From the NCBI RefSeq assembly GCF_018327685.1, contig NZ_BNEL01000003.1, positions 2,108,001-2,172,000 of the forward strand: a stretch of DNA of 64,000 bases, read 5' to 3'. Each line of letters opens with the position of its first letter. The stretch's first letter is position 1. The notes beneath the pieces are model-generated. The model was not told the DNA's origin. It saw nothing but the letters and a program-made list of their open reading frames with translations, and did not search any database. Of the stretch, positions 26,641 through 36,131 are shown piece by piece. This stretch comes from Streptomyces sp. TS71-3. GTDB lineage: Bacteria > Actinomycetota > Actinomycetes > Streptomycetales > Streptomycetaceae. The position numbers were made by a program, and so were the translations under genes.

Positions 26641-28173
26641 ATGACATCGTCATTCGGCCGGCGGCGACTCCTGTACGGCGCCGGAGCGGCAGCGGCCGCC
26701 ACGACCCTCGCCGCCTGTGGACTGGGCGGCGAGGACGGCGGCCCGGACTCCGGCCGGTCCCGGCTGCGGGCCGCCTTCAGCGCAGGGGGCTCGCAGGAGA
26801 CCCTGGACCCGCACACCGTGCCCCTGTTCATCGACCAGGCGCGGGCGAAGGCCCTCTACGACAGCGTGCTCACCTACAAGGACGACATGTCCGTGCAGGG
26901 CCGGCTCGCCGAGTCATGGGAGAGCGACCGCTCGGGCACCCGCTGGCACATACATCTGCGCGAGGCGCGCTTCCACGACGGCAGACCCGTCACCGCCGCC
27001 GACGTGCTGTGGAACTACTGCCGCATCGCCGACCCCGCCACCGTCGCCGTCTCCCAGCAGCTCTTCGCCGCCGTCGACTTCGAGGCGAGCCGTGCCCAGG
27101 GCCGCGACCTGACCCTGGTGCTGAAGGACCCCGACTTCGAGTTCCCCACCGCGCTCGGCGCCCCGGGAACCGAGATCGTGCCCGCGGGCACCACCGACTT
27201 CACCCGTCCCATCGGCTCCGGCCCCTTCCGCTACGGCTCGTTCCGGCCCGGCGGCAACGCGCTGTTCACCGCGTGGCGCGACCACTGGTCGGGCGGCCCG
27301 CACATGGACGAGCTGGAGTTCGTGCCCGTCAACGACGAACGCGCCCGGCTGGGCGCGCTGCTCTCCGGCCAGGTCCACTACGCCCACGACCTGTCCGGGG
27401 CCTCCGCGGCGCAGGTGACCCGGCGCAAGGGCGTCAGCCTGCTCCAGACGCGGCTGAGCACCATGCAGGCGATCCTGCTGCGGCTGAACCGCGCGCCGTT
27501 CGACGACCACCGGCTCGTCGAGGCGTTCACCCTCGGCCTCGACCGCAAGGCCCTCGTGGAGGTCGCGCTCTCCGGCCGGGGCACGCCCGGCAACGACCTG
27601 TTCGGCATGGGCCTGCACGGCTACCCGGACTCCCTGCCACCCCGTCAACGCGATGTGGACCGGGCCCGGGCCCTGCTGAAGGAGGCCGGTGCCGAGGGGC
27701 TGGCGGTTCCGCTGGAGACCAGCGACGCCGACCCGTCCTGGCGCAACGCCTCCTCGCTGATCGCGGACCAGCTCAGCGACATCGGCCTGAAGGTGACGCC
27801 CCACACGCGCTCGGCCGGCACCTACTTCGGCGAGATCAAGACGAAGGGCGTGGCGGCCCAGAGCCGTACCGCCACCCTCCCCGTCATCACCCACCTGCGG
27901 TCCAGGCTGGTCACCGGCGCCTCGGACAACCTCACCGGCTACCGCTCCAAGCCCTTCGACCGGCTGATCGCCCAGGCCACCGGCACCCGGGACGACGCGG
28001 TACGCCTCGAACTGCTCGCCCGTGCCCAGCGGCTGGCGCGCGAGGACGACGGACAGCTCGTCTGGGCCTTCAGCGACTGGATCGTCGGCCACGCCGACTC
28101 GGTCGGCGGGCTGCGGGCCGCGCCGCCCAACTCCTGCGACTGGGCCCGGTTCGACCGGGCCCGCCTCTCCTGA
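26641..28173 (+). CDS. extracellular solute-binding protein family 5, Tat lipoprotein (copy 2, B12-controlled)
   Basis: Substrate receptor of the second Opp/Nik-type importer, 510 residues. The Tat-like GRRRLLYG and lipobox Cys26 (LAAC) mark a folded, lipid-anchored export. Domain features DPHTVPLFIDQ, PIGSGPFRYGS and APPNSCDWARFD match copy 1 at 7203. Because a cobalamin riboswitch precedes it, the likely ligand is cobalt, a cobalt chelate or a corrinoid precursor; this follows from riboswitch logic and is not shown by the protein sequence itself. Confidence 0.9.
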   Translation: MTSSFGRRRLLYGAGAAAAATTLAACGLGGEDGGPDSGRSRLRAAFSAGGSQETLDPHTVPLFIDQARAKALYDSVLTYKDDMSVQGRLAESWESDRSGTRWHIHLREARFHDGRPVTAADVLWNYCRIADPATVAVSQQLFAAVDFEASRAQGRDLTLVLKDPDFEFPTALGAPGTEIVPAGTTDFTRPIGSGPFRYGSFRPGGNALFTAWRDHWSGGPHMDELEFVPVNDERARLGALLSGQVHYAHDLSGASAAQVTRRKGVSLLQTRLSTMQAILLRLNRAPFDDHRLVEAFTLGLDRKALVEVALSGRGTPGNDLFGMGLHGYPDSLPPRQRDVDRARALLKEAGAEGLAVPLETSDADPSWRNASSLIADQLSDIGLKVTPHTRSAGTYFGEIKTKGVAAQSRTATLPVITHLRSRLVTGASDNLTGYRSKPFDRLIAQATGTRDDAVRLELLARAQRLAREDDGQLVWAFSDWIVGHADSVGGLRAAPPNSCDWARFDRARLS

Positions 28174-28186
28174 CGCCGGCGGGACG

Positions 28187-29134
28187 GTGCTCCGCTACAC
28201 CGTCACGAGGACGGGTCTCGCCGCCGTGCAGTGCGCGGTCGTCCTCGTCGTGGTCTTCGCTCTCACGTCCCTGCTGCCGGGCGACACCGTGGACGCGGTG
28301 CTGGGGGAGCAGGGCACCCCTCAGCAGGCGGCGCTGGCCCGCGCCGGACTCGGGCTCGACCGTCCGGCGGCCGAGCGGTTCGTCCACTGGCTGGCGGCGC
28401 TCTGCCACGGCGACCTGGGCCGTTCGCTGGTGACGGGCATGCCGGTGACCGAGCAGATCGCCGGCCGGCTGGCGGCGACGGCGGTGCTCGCGGCCACGGC
28501 CCTCGCGCTGCTCGTCCCCCTCGCGCTCGGCCTCGGCGTCCTCACGGGCCTGCGCGAGGGGTCGGCGGCCGACCGGGGCCTGAGCGCCGCCGCGATCGCG
28601 CTGCACGCCGTGCCCGAATTCGTCCTCGGCCTCCTTCTGACCGCGTGGCTCTCCCTCGACCTGGGCGCGCTTCCCGCCACCGCGGCCGGCCTCATGGGCC
28701 TGGACGTGCTGACCCGGCCGGCGGTGTTGATCCTTCCGGTGACGGTGCTGGTCTGCCGCCAGCTCTGCGACCTCGCGCGGCAGGTCCGCATCGGCATCGC
28801 GGAGCAGCGCGACGGCCCCGTCGCCACGCACCTGAGACTGCTGGGCGTGCCCGAACGGACGATCCTCCTACGGCACCTGCTTCCGGGCACCCTCGCGCCG
28901 GCCGTGCAGCAGTTCGCGCGGTGTGTCGACGGACTCCTCGGTGGAACGGTCGTGGTGGAGTCGCTGTTCGCCGTCGGAGGGCTCGGCACCGGCTTCGTCG
29001 ACGCCGTCCAGGACCGCGACATGCCGGCCGTCCAGGGATACGCGCTCGTGTTCGCGATCACGGCCGTCGTGGTGAACCTCTGCGCCGACCTCGCCGTGCG
29101 GGGCCTGACACCCCGCCGGGAGGGACGGGCATGA
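28187..29134 (+). CDS. oligopeptide/nickel-type ABC permease, DppB-like (copy 2)
   Basis: A 315-residue permease that begins GTG-Leu-Arg-Tyr and shares length and landmarks with copy 1: LPGDTV near residue 29, [19 protein letters not shown]. The GTG at 28187 follows GGCGGGACG at a distance of 13 bases from the binding-protein stop. Its stop overlaps the ATG of the following fusion gene (ATGA). Confidence 0.9.
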   Translation: MLRYTVTRTGLAAVQCAVVLVVVFALTSLLPGDTVDAVLGEQGTPQQAALARAGLGLDRPAAERFVHWLAALCHGDLGRSLVTGMPVTEQIAGRLAATAVLAATALALLVPLALGLGVLTGLREGSAADRGLSAAAIALHAVPEFVLGLLLTAWLSLDLGALPATAAGLMGLDVLTRPAVLILPVTVLVCRQLCDLARQVRIGIAEQRDGPVATHLRLLGVPERTILLRHLLPGTLAPAVQQFARCVDGLLGGTVVVESLFAVGGLGTGFVDAVQDRDMPAVQGYALVFAITAVVVNLCADLAVRGLTPRREGRA

Positions 29135-31707
29135 GCGGCCGTTACTCCGCCCCGCGTCCCGCCGGGCGCCTCGGCGCCGTCACGGTGGACGTGCTGGTGT
29201 GTTTCCTGCTCGGAGCGCCCGTGCTGGCCGCGCTCGCCGGGCCACTGTTCGCCGGCTCCACGGCGCCGGGAGCCGCGCCCTTCCTCCCGCCCGGCACCGG
29301 GCATCCGCTGGGCACGGACGTCCTCGGACGCGACGTGCTGGCGCTCGTCCTCACCGGCGGCCGCTCCGTCATCGGCATGACCACGGCCGCCCTCCTGGCC
29401 GCCTACGCGGTGGGTCTGCCCCTCGGCCTGTACGCCGCGGGCACCCGCCGCCGCTGGGCCGACGAGGCGGTGATGCGCGGGCTCGACCTGCTGCTCGCCC
29501 TTCCCTCCCTGCTCCTGCTGATGAGCCTCGCGGCCGCCGGACGCAGCGACCGGGGCAGCCTGGTCGCCGCGGCGGCGCTGGTCCAACTCCCCGCCGTGAC
29601 GCGGCTCGTGCGCGCCGCGGCCCTCGCCCCGGGGTGCCGTACGGCGGTGGAGGCGATGCGCCAGCAGGGCGTGCCCCGGCGCCACATCGAGATCCGGTAC
29701 GTCGCACGCTGCGCGCTCGGGCCCCTGGCCACGGACGCCGGCAGCAGGTACGCGCTGATCCTCTACCTGCTGGCCTCCGCGAACTTCCTCGGGCTCGGCC
29801 TGCCGTCCGACGCGAGCGACTGGGCGGTGCTCATCGAGCGGAACACCGACGCGCTCTTCCTCCAGCCGGTTGCCGTCCTCGTACCGGCCGGGCTGCTCAC
29901 CGCAGTGTGCGTGGGCGCGAACCTCGGCGTGGACCGGCTGCTCGGCAGGAGTCGCGGGCCCGCGTCGGGGCCGCCCCGCGAGACGGTCGGGACGGCCGGG
30001 GAGCAGGCCCGCGGAGGTTCCGCCGAAGTGGCCGGGGAGCAGGCCTCCGCTGCTGCCACCGGATCACCCGCCACCACCGGCTCCTCGGCACGGCCGCCTC
30101 GTGGCACACCACGGGACCACCACGGCGCCGCGGCCGGCTCCGCCGCTCCCGCCCTGCTCCGCTGCCGGGGGCTGAGCGCGCGCACCACCGCGGGCCACGT
30201 GCTCCTGGACCGCGTGGACCTGGACCTCGCTCCCGGCCGCACCCTGGCCCTCATCGGGCCCTCCGGCAGCGGCAAGACGACCCTGGGCCTCGCGGCGCTC
30301 GCCCTGACCCGGCAAGGCGTCGAGCTGAGCGGCGAGGCCCGGATCGAGGGCGCTGACCTGCTCTCCCTTCCGGAAGCCCGGCGCCGGCGGATCCGCCGCG
30401 GCAGGGTCGCCCACCTCCCGCAGGATCCGGCGTCCGTCCTCGACCCGGTACGGCGGGTAGGAGGCACCCTCCACGAACTCGCGGCCCTGGCAAGCTCATC
30501 GGACCCCTCCGACGACCGGCGCAGGCGACGCGGACGCGGCGACCGCCACCGCGATGTGAACGCGGCATTGCACGCCGCCGGACTGCCCCAAGACACTCCG
30601 CTGCTGCGCCGCTACCCCCACCAGCTCTCCGGCGGGCAGCAGCAGCGCATGGCCCTCGCCACCACCCTCGTCTCCCGGCCCCGCCTGCTGGTCCTGGACG
30701 AGCCGACCAGCGGGCTCGACGCGGACACCGCGGCGGTCCTGACCGGACGCCTGCGCCAGGTGACCGCGGGTGGCACCGCGCTGCTCCTGCTCACCCACGA
30801 CATGCGGCTGGTGGCAGAGCTCGCGGACGACATATCCGTGCTGGAGCACGGCCGGATCGTCGAGACCGGGCCGGCCCGGACGGTCCTCACCGGGTCGAAC
30901 CACCCGCTGCTGCGCGAGTACCGCCGCGCGCCGCGCGGCCCCGCCGACGCGGCCGGACCGCGCACCCTAGCGGAACGCGGCATCGAGGTACGCGGCCTCG
31001 CGGTGGCGGGCCGGGGTGCGGCGTGTCCCCGGCTCCAGCCGGTCAGCCTCGTCCTTCCGCCCGCCAGCCGCACCGCACTGACCGGAGCCTCCGGTGCGGG
31101 CAAGACCACCCTGGGGCGGGCCCTCGCGGGGCTCACCCCCGCCACCGGCGGCGTCGTGCTCCACCGGGGCCGGGAACTGCCGGTCGCGCTGGAGAACCGC
31201 AGCCGGGAGCAGCTCAGGGCCGTGCAGTACGTGCACCAGGACAGCAGGGCCTCCTTCGACGAGTTCCGCGACGTGCTGAGCCAGATCGCGGACACCGCGC
31301 ACCACCTGCGGGGCCGCCCGCGCGACGAGGCGCTCGCCGAGGCCGCCGCCCTGGCCCGGAAGCTCGGCCTGGACCCCGGCGACCTCAGCAGGCGCCCGGG
31401 CGCACTCTCCGGAGGTCAACTGCAACGCGCGTCGCTGGCCCGTGCGCTGGCGGCCCGGCCGGCCCTGCTCGTCTGTGACGAGGTGGCCTCGGCCCTCGAC
31501 GCCGTCACCGCCCGCAGGGTCCTCGCCCATGTGGTGCGTGAGAGCGACCAGCATGGGACGGCGTTGTTGCTGATCACGCACGCCGAGGACGTGGTCGGCC
31601 CCTTCGTACGGCGCCGGCTGGTGCTGCGTCACGGGTTGCTGCACGGTGACGAACCCGTCCCCTCGGGCGGCGCCGCGCGGGTGCGGCCTGAGGATCAGGC
31701 CACGTAA
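29131..31707 (+). CDS. fused DppC-like permease plus two ABC ATPase domains (copy 2)
   Basis: An 858-residue polypeptide uniting three subunits. Residues 1-272 are a DppC permease ([10 protein letters not shown] at 61-70, EAA loop [12 protein letters not shown] at 174-185); 273-340 is an Ala/Gly/Thr linker; ATPase 1 has Walker [10 protein letters not shown] at 376-384, LSGGQQQRM near 497 and [12 protein letters not shown] near 519; ATPase 2 has GASGAGKTT near 652, LSGGQLQRA near 760 and [12 protein letters not shown] near 779. The frame is open with no stop between domains. In copy 1 (3288-6256) the permease and dual ATPase are separate genes. An internal start cannot be excluded, but none is needed. 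Confidence 0.88.
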   Translation: MSGRYSAPRPAGRLGAVTVDVLVCFLLGAPVLAALAGPLFAGSTAPGAAPFLPPGTGHPLGTDVLGRDVLALVLTGGRSVIGMTTAALLAAYAVGLPLGLYAAGTRRRWADEAVMRGLDLLLALPSLLLLMSLAAAGRSDRGSLVAAAALVQLPAVTRLVRAAALAPGCRTAVEAMRQQGVPRRHIEIRYVARCALGPLATDAGSRYALILYLLASANFLGLGLPSDASDWAVLIERNTDALFLQPVAVLVPAGLLTAVCVGANLGVDRLLGRSRGPASGPPRETVGTAGEQARGGSAEVAGEQASAAATGSPATTGSSARPPRGTPRDHHGAAAGSAAPALLRCRGLSARTTAGHVLLDRVDLDLAPGRTLALIGPSGSGKTTLGLAALALTRQGVELSGEARIEGADLLSLPEARRRRIRRGRVAHLPQDPASVLDPVRRVGGTLHELAALASSSDPSDDRRRRRGRGDRHRDVNAALHAAGLPQDTPLLRRYPHQLSGGQQQRMALATTLVSRPRLLVLDEPTSGLDADTAAVLTGRLRQVTAGGTALLLLTHDMRLVAELADDISVLEHGRIVETGPARTVLTGSNHPLLREYRRAPRGPADAAGPRTLAERGIEVRGLAVAGRGAACPRLQPVSLVLPPASRTALTGASGAGKTTLGRALAGLTPATGGVVLHRGRELPVALENRSREQLRAVQYVHQDSRASFDEFRDVLSQIADTAHHLRGRPRDEALAEAAALARKLGLDPGDLSRRPGALSGGQLQRASLARALAARPALLVCDEVASALDAVTARRVLAHVVRESDQHGTALLLITHAEDVVGPFVRRRLVLRHGLLHGDEPVPSGGAARVRPEDQAT

Positions 31708-31730
31708 GCGGCCGGCGCCCCGGCCGGCTG

Positions 31731-31763
31731 GCACCGCCCCCGCGTCCGCACCGGAGGCGGTGC
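31731..31763. terminator. hairpin between convergent transporter and CtaG genes
   Basis: Eight-base perfect arms (GCACCGCC at 31731-31738 and its complement at 31756-31763) with a 17-base loop, preceded by another GC-rich inverted segment at 31710-31730. It lies between the stops of the fusion transporter gene and the CtaG-like gene. Confidence 0.55.
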
Positions 31764-31803
31764 GCGCCGCCGGGCTGCGGAACGGGGGGCCGTCCGGTCC
31801 TTC

Positions 31804-32832
31804 TCACCGGCTCGTGGCGCGGTCGGCGGCGGCGAGGCGGGCGAGGTAGGCGTTGTAGGCGGCCAGTTCGGCGTCGTCGTCGCGGCGGGCCCGCCTGTCG
31901 TGGCGGGTGGCGGTGCGCTGGTCGGCACGGGCCCACTGGACCACCAGCGCCAGCAGGACCAGGAGGGTGGGGACCTCGCTGAACGCCCAGGCGATGCCGC
32001 CGGCGGCGTTCTGGTCGGCGAGGACGGATACGTGCCAGCCCGCGGGCGGGTGCTTGAAGAAGCCGACGAGAGGCGTGCCGGCCATCATCACGGCGATGCC
32101 GAAGAAGGCGTGGAAGGGCATGCCGACGAACAGCTCCAGCATCCGTATGAGATGGGGCGGGCGTCGCGGGGCCGGGTCCACGCCCATGATGGGCCAGAAG
32201 AACAGCAGCCCGGTGGCGAGGAAGTGGGCCAGCATCCACTCGTGGCCCGGCCAGTTGCTCATCGCCCGGTCGAACAGCGGGGTGAAGTACAGCGCGTACA
32301 GACTGGCGATGAAGAGGGGCAGGGTGAAGAACGCGGACGAGGCGACCCGGGCGGCCCTGCTGTGCAGCAGCCGGGTCAGCAGTTCGCGGGGCCCGGTGCG
32401 ACCGTGCCGTGCGGCCGGCAGGGCCCGCAGCGCGAGGGTGACCGGCGCGCCGAGCAGCAGCAGGACCGGCGTGAGCATGGACAGCACCATGTGCTGGACC
32501 ATGTGGACGCTGAACAGCACCATGCCGTAGCCGCCGGCTTCGGTGCAGGTGACGGCCGCGGCGGTGAGCACGCCGGCCGTCCAGGCGACGGTCCTGCCGG
32601 GCGGCCAGGGATCGCCGCGCCGCCGCAGGCGGATCACGGCGGCCGCGTACAGCAGCAGGGCCAGCGCGCACAGCACCGGCTCGATGGGGACCGGTTGAGG
32701 GTGCCAGGCCAGCAGGCGGCCGAGGGTGGGCGGGTCCTGGGGCATCCACATGGGCCCGGACATGCCGGACCGGTTCATGCCGTGCATGGACGGCGTGCCG
32801 TCGGCGCCGGACACACCGGTGGCGAGGTTCAC
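31804..32832 (-). CDS. CtaG/caa3-type cytochrome c oxidase assembly membrane protein
   Basis: A 342-residue protein with about seven helices. SVHMVQHMVLSMLTPVLLL carries the conserved His/Met pair pattern of the caa3-assembly CtaG family, and WLAHFLATG-like and MPFHAFFGI segments follow. The N-terminus is Met-rich (MHGMNRSGMSGPMWM). The start is GTG at 32832. The family helps insert copper into cytochrome oxidase. Sco1 and a PCuAC protein are encoded just upstream on the same strand, so a copper-delivery operon from 34025 down to 31804 is likely. Confidence 0.87.
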   Translation of the reverse strand: MNLATGVSGADGTPSMHGMNRSGMSGPMWMPQDPPTLGRLLAWHPQPVPIEPVLCALALLLYAAAVIRLRRRGDPWPPGRTVAWTAGVLTAAAVTCTEAGGYGMVLFSVHMVQHMVLSMLTPVLLLLGAPVTLALRALPAARHGRTGPRELLTRLLHSRAARVASSAFFTLPLFIASLYALYFTPLFDRAMSNWPGHEWMLAHFLATGLLFFWPIMGVDPAPRRPPHLIRMLELFVGMPFHAFFGIAVMMAGTPLVGFFKHPPAGWHVSVLADQNAAGGIAWAFSEVPTLLVLLALVVQWARADQRTATRHDRRARRDDDAELAAYNAYLARLAAADRATSR

Positions 32833-32895
32833 GGGGCCTCCTTTCCATCCCGGGCCGCTGGGGGTGCCGCGGGGGCACCCCCAGCGGCGGTGGGA

Positions 32896-33372
32896 TCAGT
32901 TCGCGGGCTGGTAGGTGGCGGGCTTGACGGGTGCCTTGACGGTGACGGGTGCCGAGGTGGCGAAGGTCAGGTGGAGCGTGACGGTGTCGCCGACGGCGGG
33001 CCGGTCCCTCAGGTGCATCAGCATCAGGTGGTTGCCGCCGGTGCGCAGGTGGAGGGTGCCGCCCGCGGGTACGGGCAGCGACTTCACCGTGCGCATGGTG
33101 TTGTCGGCCGTGATGTCCAGGGTGACCATCGGTGCGAGGTCGCTGGTGACCCGGGTGAGCCGGTCGTCCGTTCCGCCGGTGTTGCGGACGGTGAAGTAGG
33201 CGGTGGCGGTGTCCGCCAGCACAGGCCGGGGCACGTACGCACCCGACACCTCCAGGTGCGGCGCTGCGTCCTCCGCGGCCGCCGGCGAGCTGCCCGAGCA
33301 GCCGCTGAGCGCGGCGGCTCCCGCGAGGGCCAGGGCGGCGACGGCCGCGGTCGTTGCGGTACGGCGGCTCAT
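32896..33372 (-). CDS. PCuAC-type periplasmic/extracellular copper chaperone (ECuC-like)
   Basis: A 158-residue lipoprotein with lipobox Cys25 (LSGC). The PCuAC fold shows TAYFTVRNTGGTDDRL, LPVPAGGT and the copper-binding GGNHLMLM with the canonical HxM pair; the first His of the classical motif is Asp here (VTLDI). The ATG overlaps the Sco1 stop (ATGA). PCuAC proteins hand Cu(I) to Sco or directly to oxidase subunit II, which fits the neighbours. Confidence 0.9.
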   Translation of the reverse strand: MSRRTATTAAVAALALAGAAALSGCSGSSPAAAEDAAPHLEVSGAYVPRPVLADTATAYFTVRNTGGTDDRLTRVTSDLAPMVTLDITADNTMRTVKSLPVPAGGTLHLRTGGNHLMLMHLRDRPAVGDTVTLHLTFATSAPVTVKAPVKPATYQPAN

Positions 33373-34025
33373 GACGAGGCTCCTCGGAGGATGCGGGGGA
33401 GATCGGTGGTGTACGTCCGCATGGACGTGCCGGAGGGGAACATGGCGTGCGCCTTGTTGTCGCCGGGGGAGAAGGCGAGGACCTCGGCGCCGTGGCTGAC
33501 GGTGACGGTGCCGTCGGCGTGCCGCTCGGGAGGGGGCACGCCGATGCCGACGCTCCTGGCGGCCTTCTGCACGGCGGTGAAGTCGCCGGTGAGTCCGATG
33601 AAGCGGGGGTCGAAGGAGGCCAGCCACTTCTTCAGCGCGGCCGGGGTGTCGCGGTCCGGGTCGGTGCTGACGAAGACGACCTGGGGCCGGGCGGTGCCGT
33701 GCGGGAGCCGCTGGAGCGCGCCCGCGAGGTCGGCCATCGTGGTGGGACAGACGTCGGGGCAGTGGGTGTAGCCGAAGTAGAGCAGCAGGGGCCGCCCGGC
33801 TGTCCGCCGGACCAGGTCGTAGGGCTTGCCGTCCTGGTCGGTGAGGACCAGCCGGGGCTTGGCGAACGGGGTGTCGAACGCGACCGGGCCGGCCGGCGCC
33901 GACGCGGACGGCGAGGTCACGACAGCCGGGCGGCCGTCGCCGGGCGAATCGCCTCCGCAGCCCGTCAGCAGCAGTGCCGCTGCGGCGGCGAGACCGGCGG
34001 CGGCGAGGTGTCGATGCGTGTGCAT
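33369..34025 (-). CDS. Sco1/SenC copper metallochaperone
   Basis: A 218-residue lipoprotein with lipobox Cys23. The thioredoxin-like fold carries the Sco copper motif C89-P-D-V-C93 after YFGYTH, and the third ligand His near residue 177 (SHGAEV). STDPDRDTP is the usual Sco segment. It starts at ATG 34025 and is coupled to the PCuAC gene. It delivers copper to the CuA site of cytochrome oxidase in characterised relatives. Confidence 0.93.
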   Translation of the reverse strand: MHTHRHLAAAGLAAAAALLLTGCGGDSPGDGRPAVVTSPSASAPAGPVAFDTPFAKPRLVLTDQDGKPYDLVRRTAGRPLLLYFGYTHCPDVCPTTMADLAGALQRLPHGTARPQVVFVSTDPDRDTPAALKKWLASFDPRFIGLTGDFTAVQKAARSVGIGVPPPERHADGTVTVSHGAEVLAFSPGDNKAHAMFPSGTSMRTYTTDLPRILRGASS

Positions 34026-34099
34026 GGGAATGAGTCCTTGCGTGCAGGTGCGACGAGGCCCGCGCGGGCGCGGGTGCCATCGCCTGGATCTGGTCGTCT

Positions 34100-34125
34100 G
34101 GCCGGTCCCCTAGGAAGGACCGGCC
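34100..34125. terminator. perfect hairpin upstream of the Sco1 operon
   Basis: Nine-base perfect arms (GGCCGGTCC and complement) around the loop CCTAGGAA. It lies 75 bases upstream of the Sco1 ATG and 345 bases downstream of the membrane-protein gene at 34470, so it could end that transcript or act as a leader attenuator. The rest of the 34026-34469 gap shows no gene that I can support. Confidence 0.5.
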
Positions 34126-34469
34126 TCCTGAAGAAGAAGGAGTGGGGCGCCGCCCGTACACGGTCTCCACGCATCGCCGGCGCCGGGTGGCAGCCGTGGC
34201 CGCCGCGAAGCCTGCCGGGGCGGCGGAGCACCGGAGGCCGGCACAGGACGGCGCGGGCGCCGGAGCACCGGCGGGGGGAACGACGGTCGGCGCCCGGCGC
34301 TCATTGGTCCCCGGACGCGTCGTTGCCCCCCAGCCCGGTGCGGCCGCGGGTGCGCGGGCCGACGTCCCGCGGACGGGCGCAGGGGCGTGCCCTAGCGCCG
34401 TCCCGAGCCGGTGGGCACCTGCACGGCGGACCGGGACGGCCGCTGCGTCAGGCGTGGAGGTGAGGTGTT

Positions 34470-35219
34470 TCAGGCGGGGCAGTGAGCGGCGGGCGGCCCG
34501 CGCCGGACCAGATGGTGCCGTACATCGGTCGATCCGGCGTGCCCGGCCTTCTCCGGCGGACGGGCGAGACGCGCGGCGCGGCGTGCCGCGTCGGCGGCAC
34601 CGGCCAGGCTCGCCGACAGCACCGTGGCGCCCGAGAACAGGCGGGGGAGCGCCACGGCCACGGGCAGCACCGCAAGCGCCCAGACAGCCAGCTCGACCCG
34701 CCAGAGCAGCAGACCGAGCGACAGGGCCGCCGCGGCGTGCGCGGCCAGCATGCCGTTCGAGGGAATCAGGCTCATCGCCTGGTGTGGCATGCCGCCGGTG
34801 GCTTTGGGCATGCCGGCCGCGGCCGCGGGGTCGACTCCGTGCGCACGCAGCAGGTGGACGGCGCGCGCCGCGCTCGCGCCGTCGGAGGTGGTTCCACCGC
34901 ACAGCAGCCCGCGCCCCAGCTCTGCTGCCGAGGCGTGCCCTCCGGCCGGCCGCGGTGCGCAGGCGAGGCAGAACAGTACGTGCAGACCGAGTTGCCCGGC
35001 GAAGAGCGCGGGCACGATGGTCCGCGGTGAGCGCCGTCCCCCGGCTAGCGGGGCCGCGACGCCCGTGACGGCCAGCCACCCCGCGACCAGCGCCAGGGCC
35101 CCGGGCACGTCGGCGCCGGCGAGGCAGTGCCCGAGCGCCGCCAGCGAGACGCAGACCGCGGCGAACACCGCGGCCCGCAGGAATCTCAGCTCGATCGGCG
35201 CCCGCGCGGGTGGTTCCAT
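34470..35219 (-). CDS. membrane protein of the RGPP family (paralogue C, Met-poor)
   Basis: A 249-residue member of the family seen at 9265 and 19685. It keeps RAAVFAAVCVSLAALGH, GLHVLFCLAC and the terminal RRGPPAAH, but the central loop is shorter and much poorer in Met (GMPKATGGMPHQAM). No sigma gene follows; the next gene downstream on this strand is Sco1. The ATG at 35219 is chosen because the family start precedes the first helix by about 12 residues. Cysteines in helix 3 and after it (LFCLACAP) are peculiar to this copy. Confidence 0.72.
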   Translation of the reverse strand: MEPPARAPIELRFLRAAVFAAVCVSLAALGHCLAGADVPGALALVAGWLAVTGVAAPLAGGRRSPRTIVPALFAGQLGLHVLFCLACAPRPAGGHASAAELGRGLLCGGTTSDGASAARAVHLLRAHGVDPAAAAGMPKATGGMPHQAMSLIPSNGMLAAHAAAALSLGLLLWRVELAVWALAVLPVAVALPRLFSGATVLSASLAGAADAARRAARLARPPEKAGHAGSTDVRHHLVRRGPPAAHCPA

Positions 35220-35319
35220 GACGCGCCCATGATGGCACTCTGCCCGAAATGGGGCTACAGGGTGGCCGGCGGGGGAGGCCTGTGTCGGGGACTGGTAACC
35301 CGTCTTTCCCGGTTCCGGG

Positions 35320-35427
35320 ATGGTGGGCGAGAGCGGCATGCGGATCACCCCCCTGGGACGGAACCGAGGGGGTGTGGATGGCGGCCGCCGTCAGCCGGGG
35401 CACCGCGTGGAGGAGCGCGTGCTCGGC
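35320..35427 (-). pseudogene. C-terminal fragment of a CDF-type metal exporter
   Basis: On the minus strand this 108-base stretch reads AEHALLHAVPRLTAAAIH followed by DPHAALAHH, closely matching the last 36 residues of the intact CDF transporter at 53622-54848 (AEHALIHAVPRLTAATVH and DPHAALRHH). No membrane domain precedes it; instead an integrase remnant begins at about 35445. It is therefore the tail of a deleted exporter gene, cut by the insertion or deletion that left the integrase scar. Confidence 0.7.
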
Positions 35428-35444
35428 CCCGACGGCGGGGGTAC

Positions 35445-36129
35445 GTGACCATTCCGCGCAGGGCACGTAAGGAGGAACGGAAGAATAAGCGGGAAACGAA
35501 GCCCTGGAACGTCCTGGAGGTTCAGACGTTCGTCCGTGGCGTCAGCGGAGAGCGGCTCTACGCTCCGCTTCTGCTGTCCCTCATGGGAACTGCGTCCGGC
35601 TGCAGTCTGCGGACTCCGATGGAAGGACCTCGACCTGGACAACGCCACGATTACCATGGCCAACACACGGACGATGATGGGAAATCGGTACGTGGTGGAG
35701 AAGGACACCAAGTCTCTGGCCGGCGAACGGGAGCTTCCGCTGCCGGCTCCGGTGCTGGCTGCTCTCAAGTCGTTCAAGGCTCGACAGGCCGAGGAGAAGC
35801 TGGCCCTCGGCGAGGCTTATATCGACTCCGGCTACGTCCTGGTGCATGAGACCGGAGGAGCCTTCACGATCAAGCAACTCCGCCGACGCGCGTACCGGCT
35901 CATGTCGATCCTCGGCCTCCGTCGAGTCCGTCTCCACGACGCTCGTTCGTCGTGCCTCACGTACCTGGCCAACAAGGGAGTGCCAGATCACATCCTTGCG
36001 CGGTGGGCTGGGCACACGAACGTGAAGACCACCAAGAAGTGGTACGTGAAGCCGGATGTCGCGGATCTTCGCGACGCCGCAGCAACCTGGGATGGACTGC
36101 ACGGGGCTGCAACGGAGGGGCAAGTGTGA
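35445..36129 (+). pseudogene. truncated, frameshifted tyrosine-recombinase integrase
   Basis: The catalytic half of a phage/ICE-type tyrosine integrase. The first part (TKPWNVLEVQTF, RLYAPLLLSLMG) is in one frame and the rest (LRPAAVCGLRWKDLDL onward) is in the next; removing one A at 35588/35589 restores LMGLRPAAVCGLRW, so a one-base insertion broke it. Catalytic residues remain: Arg in LRPAA, HDAR, GH in WAGHTN, and Tyr in KKWYVKP. The N-terminal arm-binding and core-binding domains are missing. Codon use is more AT-rich than neighbours. It marks the border between the accessory metal block and the ordinary chromosome to the right. Confidence 0.85.
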
Positions 36130-36131
36130 GC

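Noticed and set aside
34100..34125. CCCCTAGG hairpin considered as a CsoR copper operator
   Set aside because: The arms form a plain GC hairpin; the longer pseudo-palindromic CsoR pattern with flanking TA is absent.
32896..35466. An 856-codon frame uniting PCuAC with upstream sequence
   Set aside because: Only the last 158 codons form the PCuAC protein with its own lipobox and coupled start; upstream parts are shadows apart from the CDF fragment at 35320-35427.
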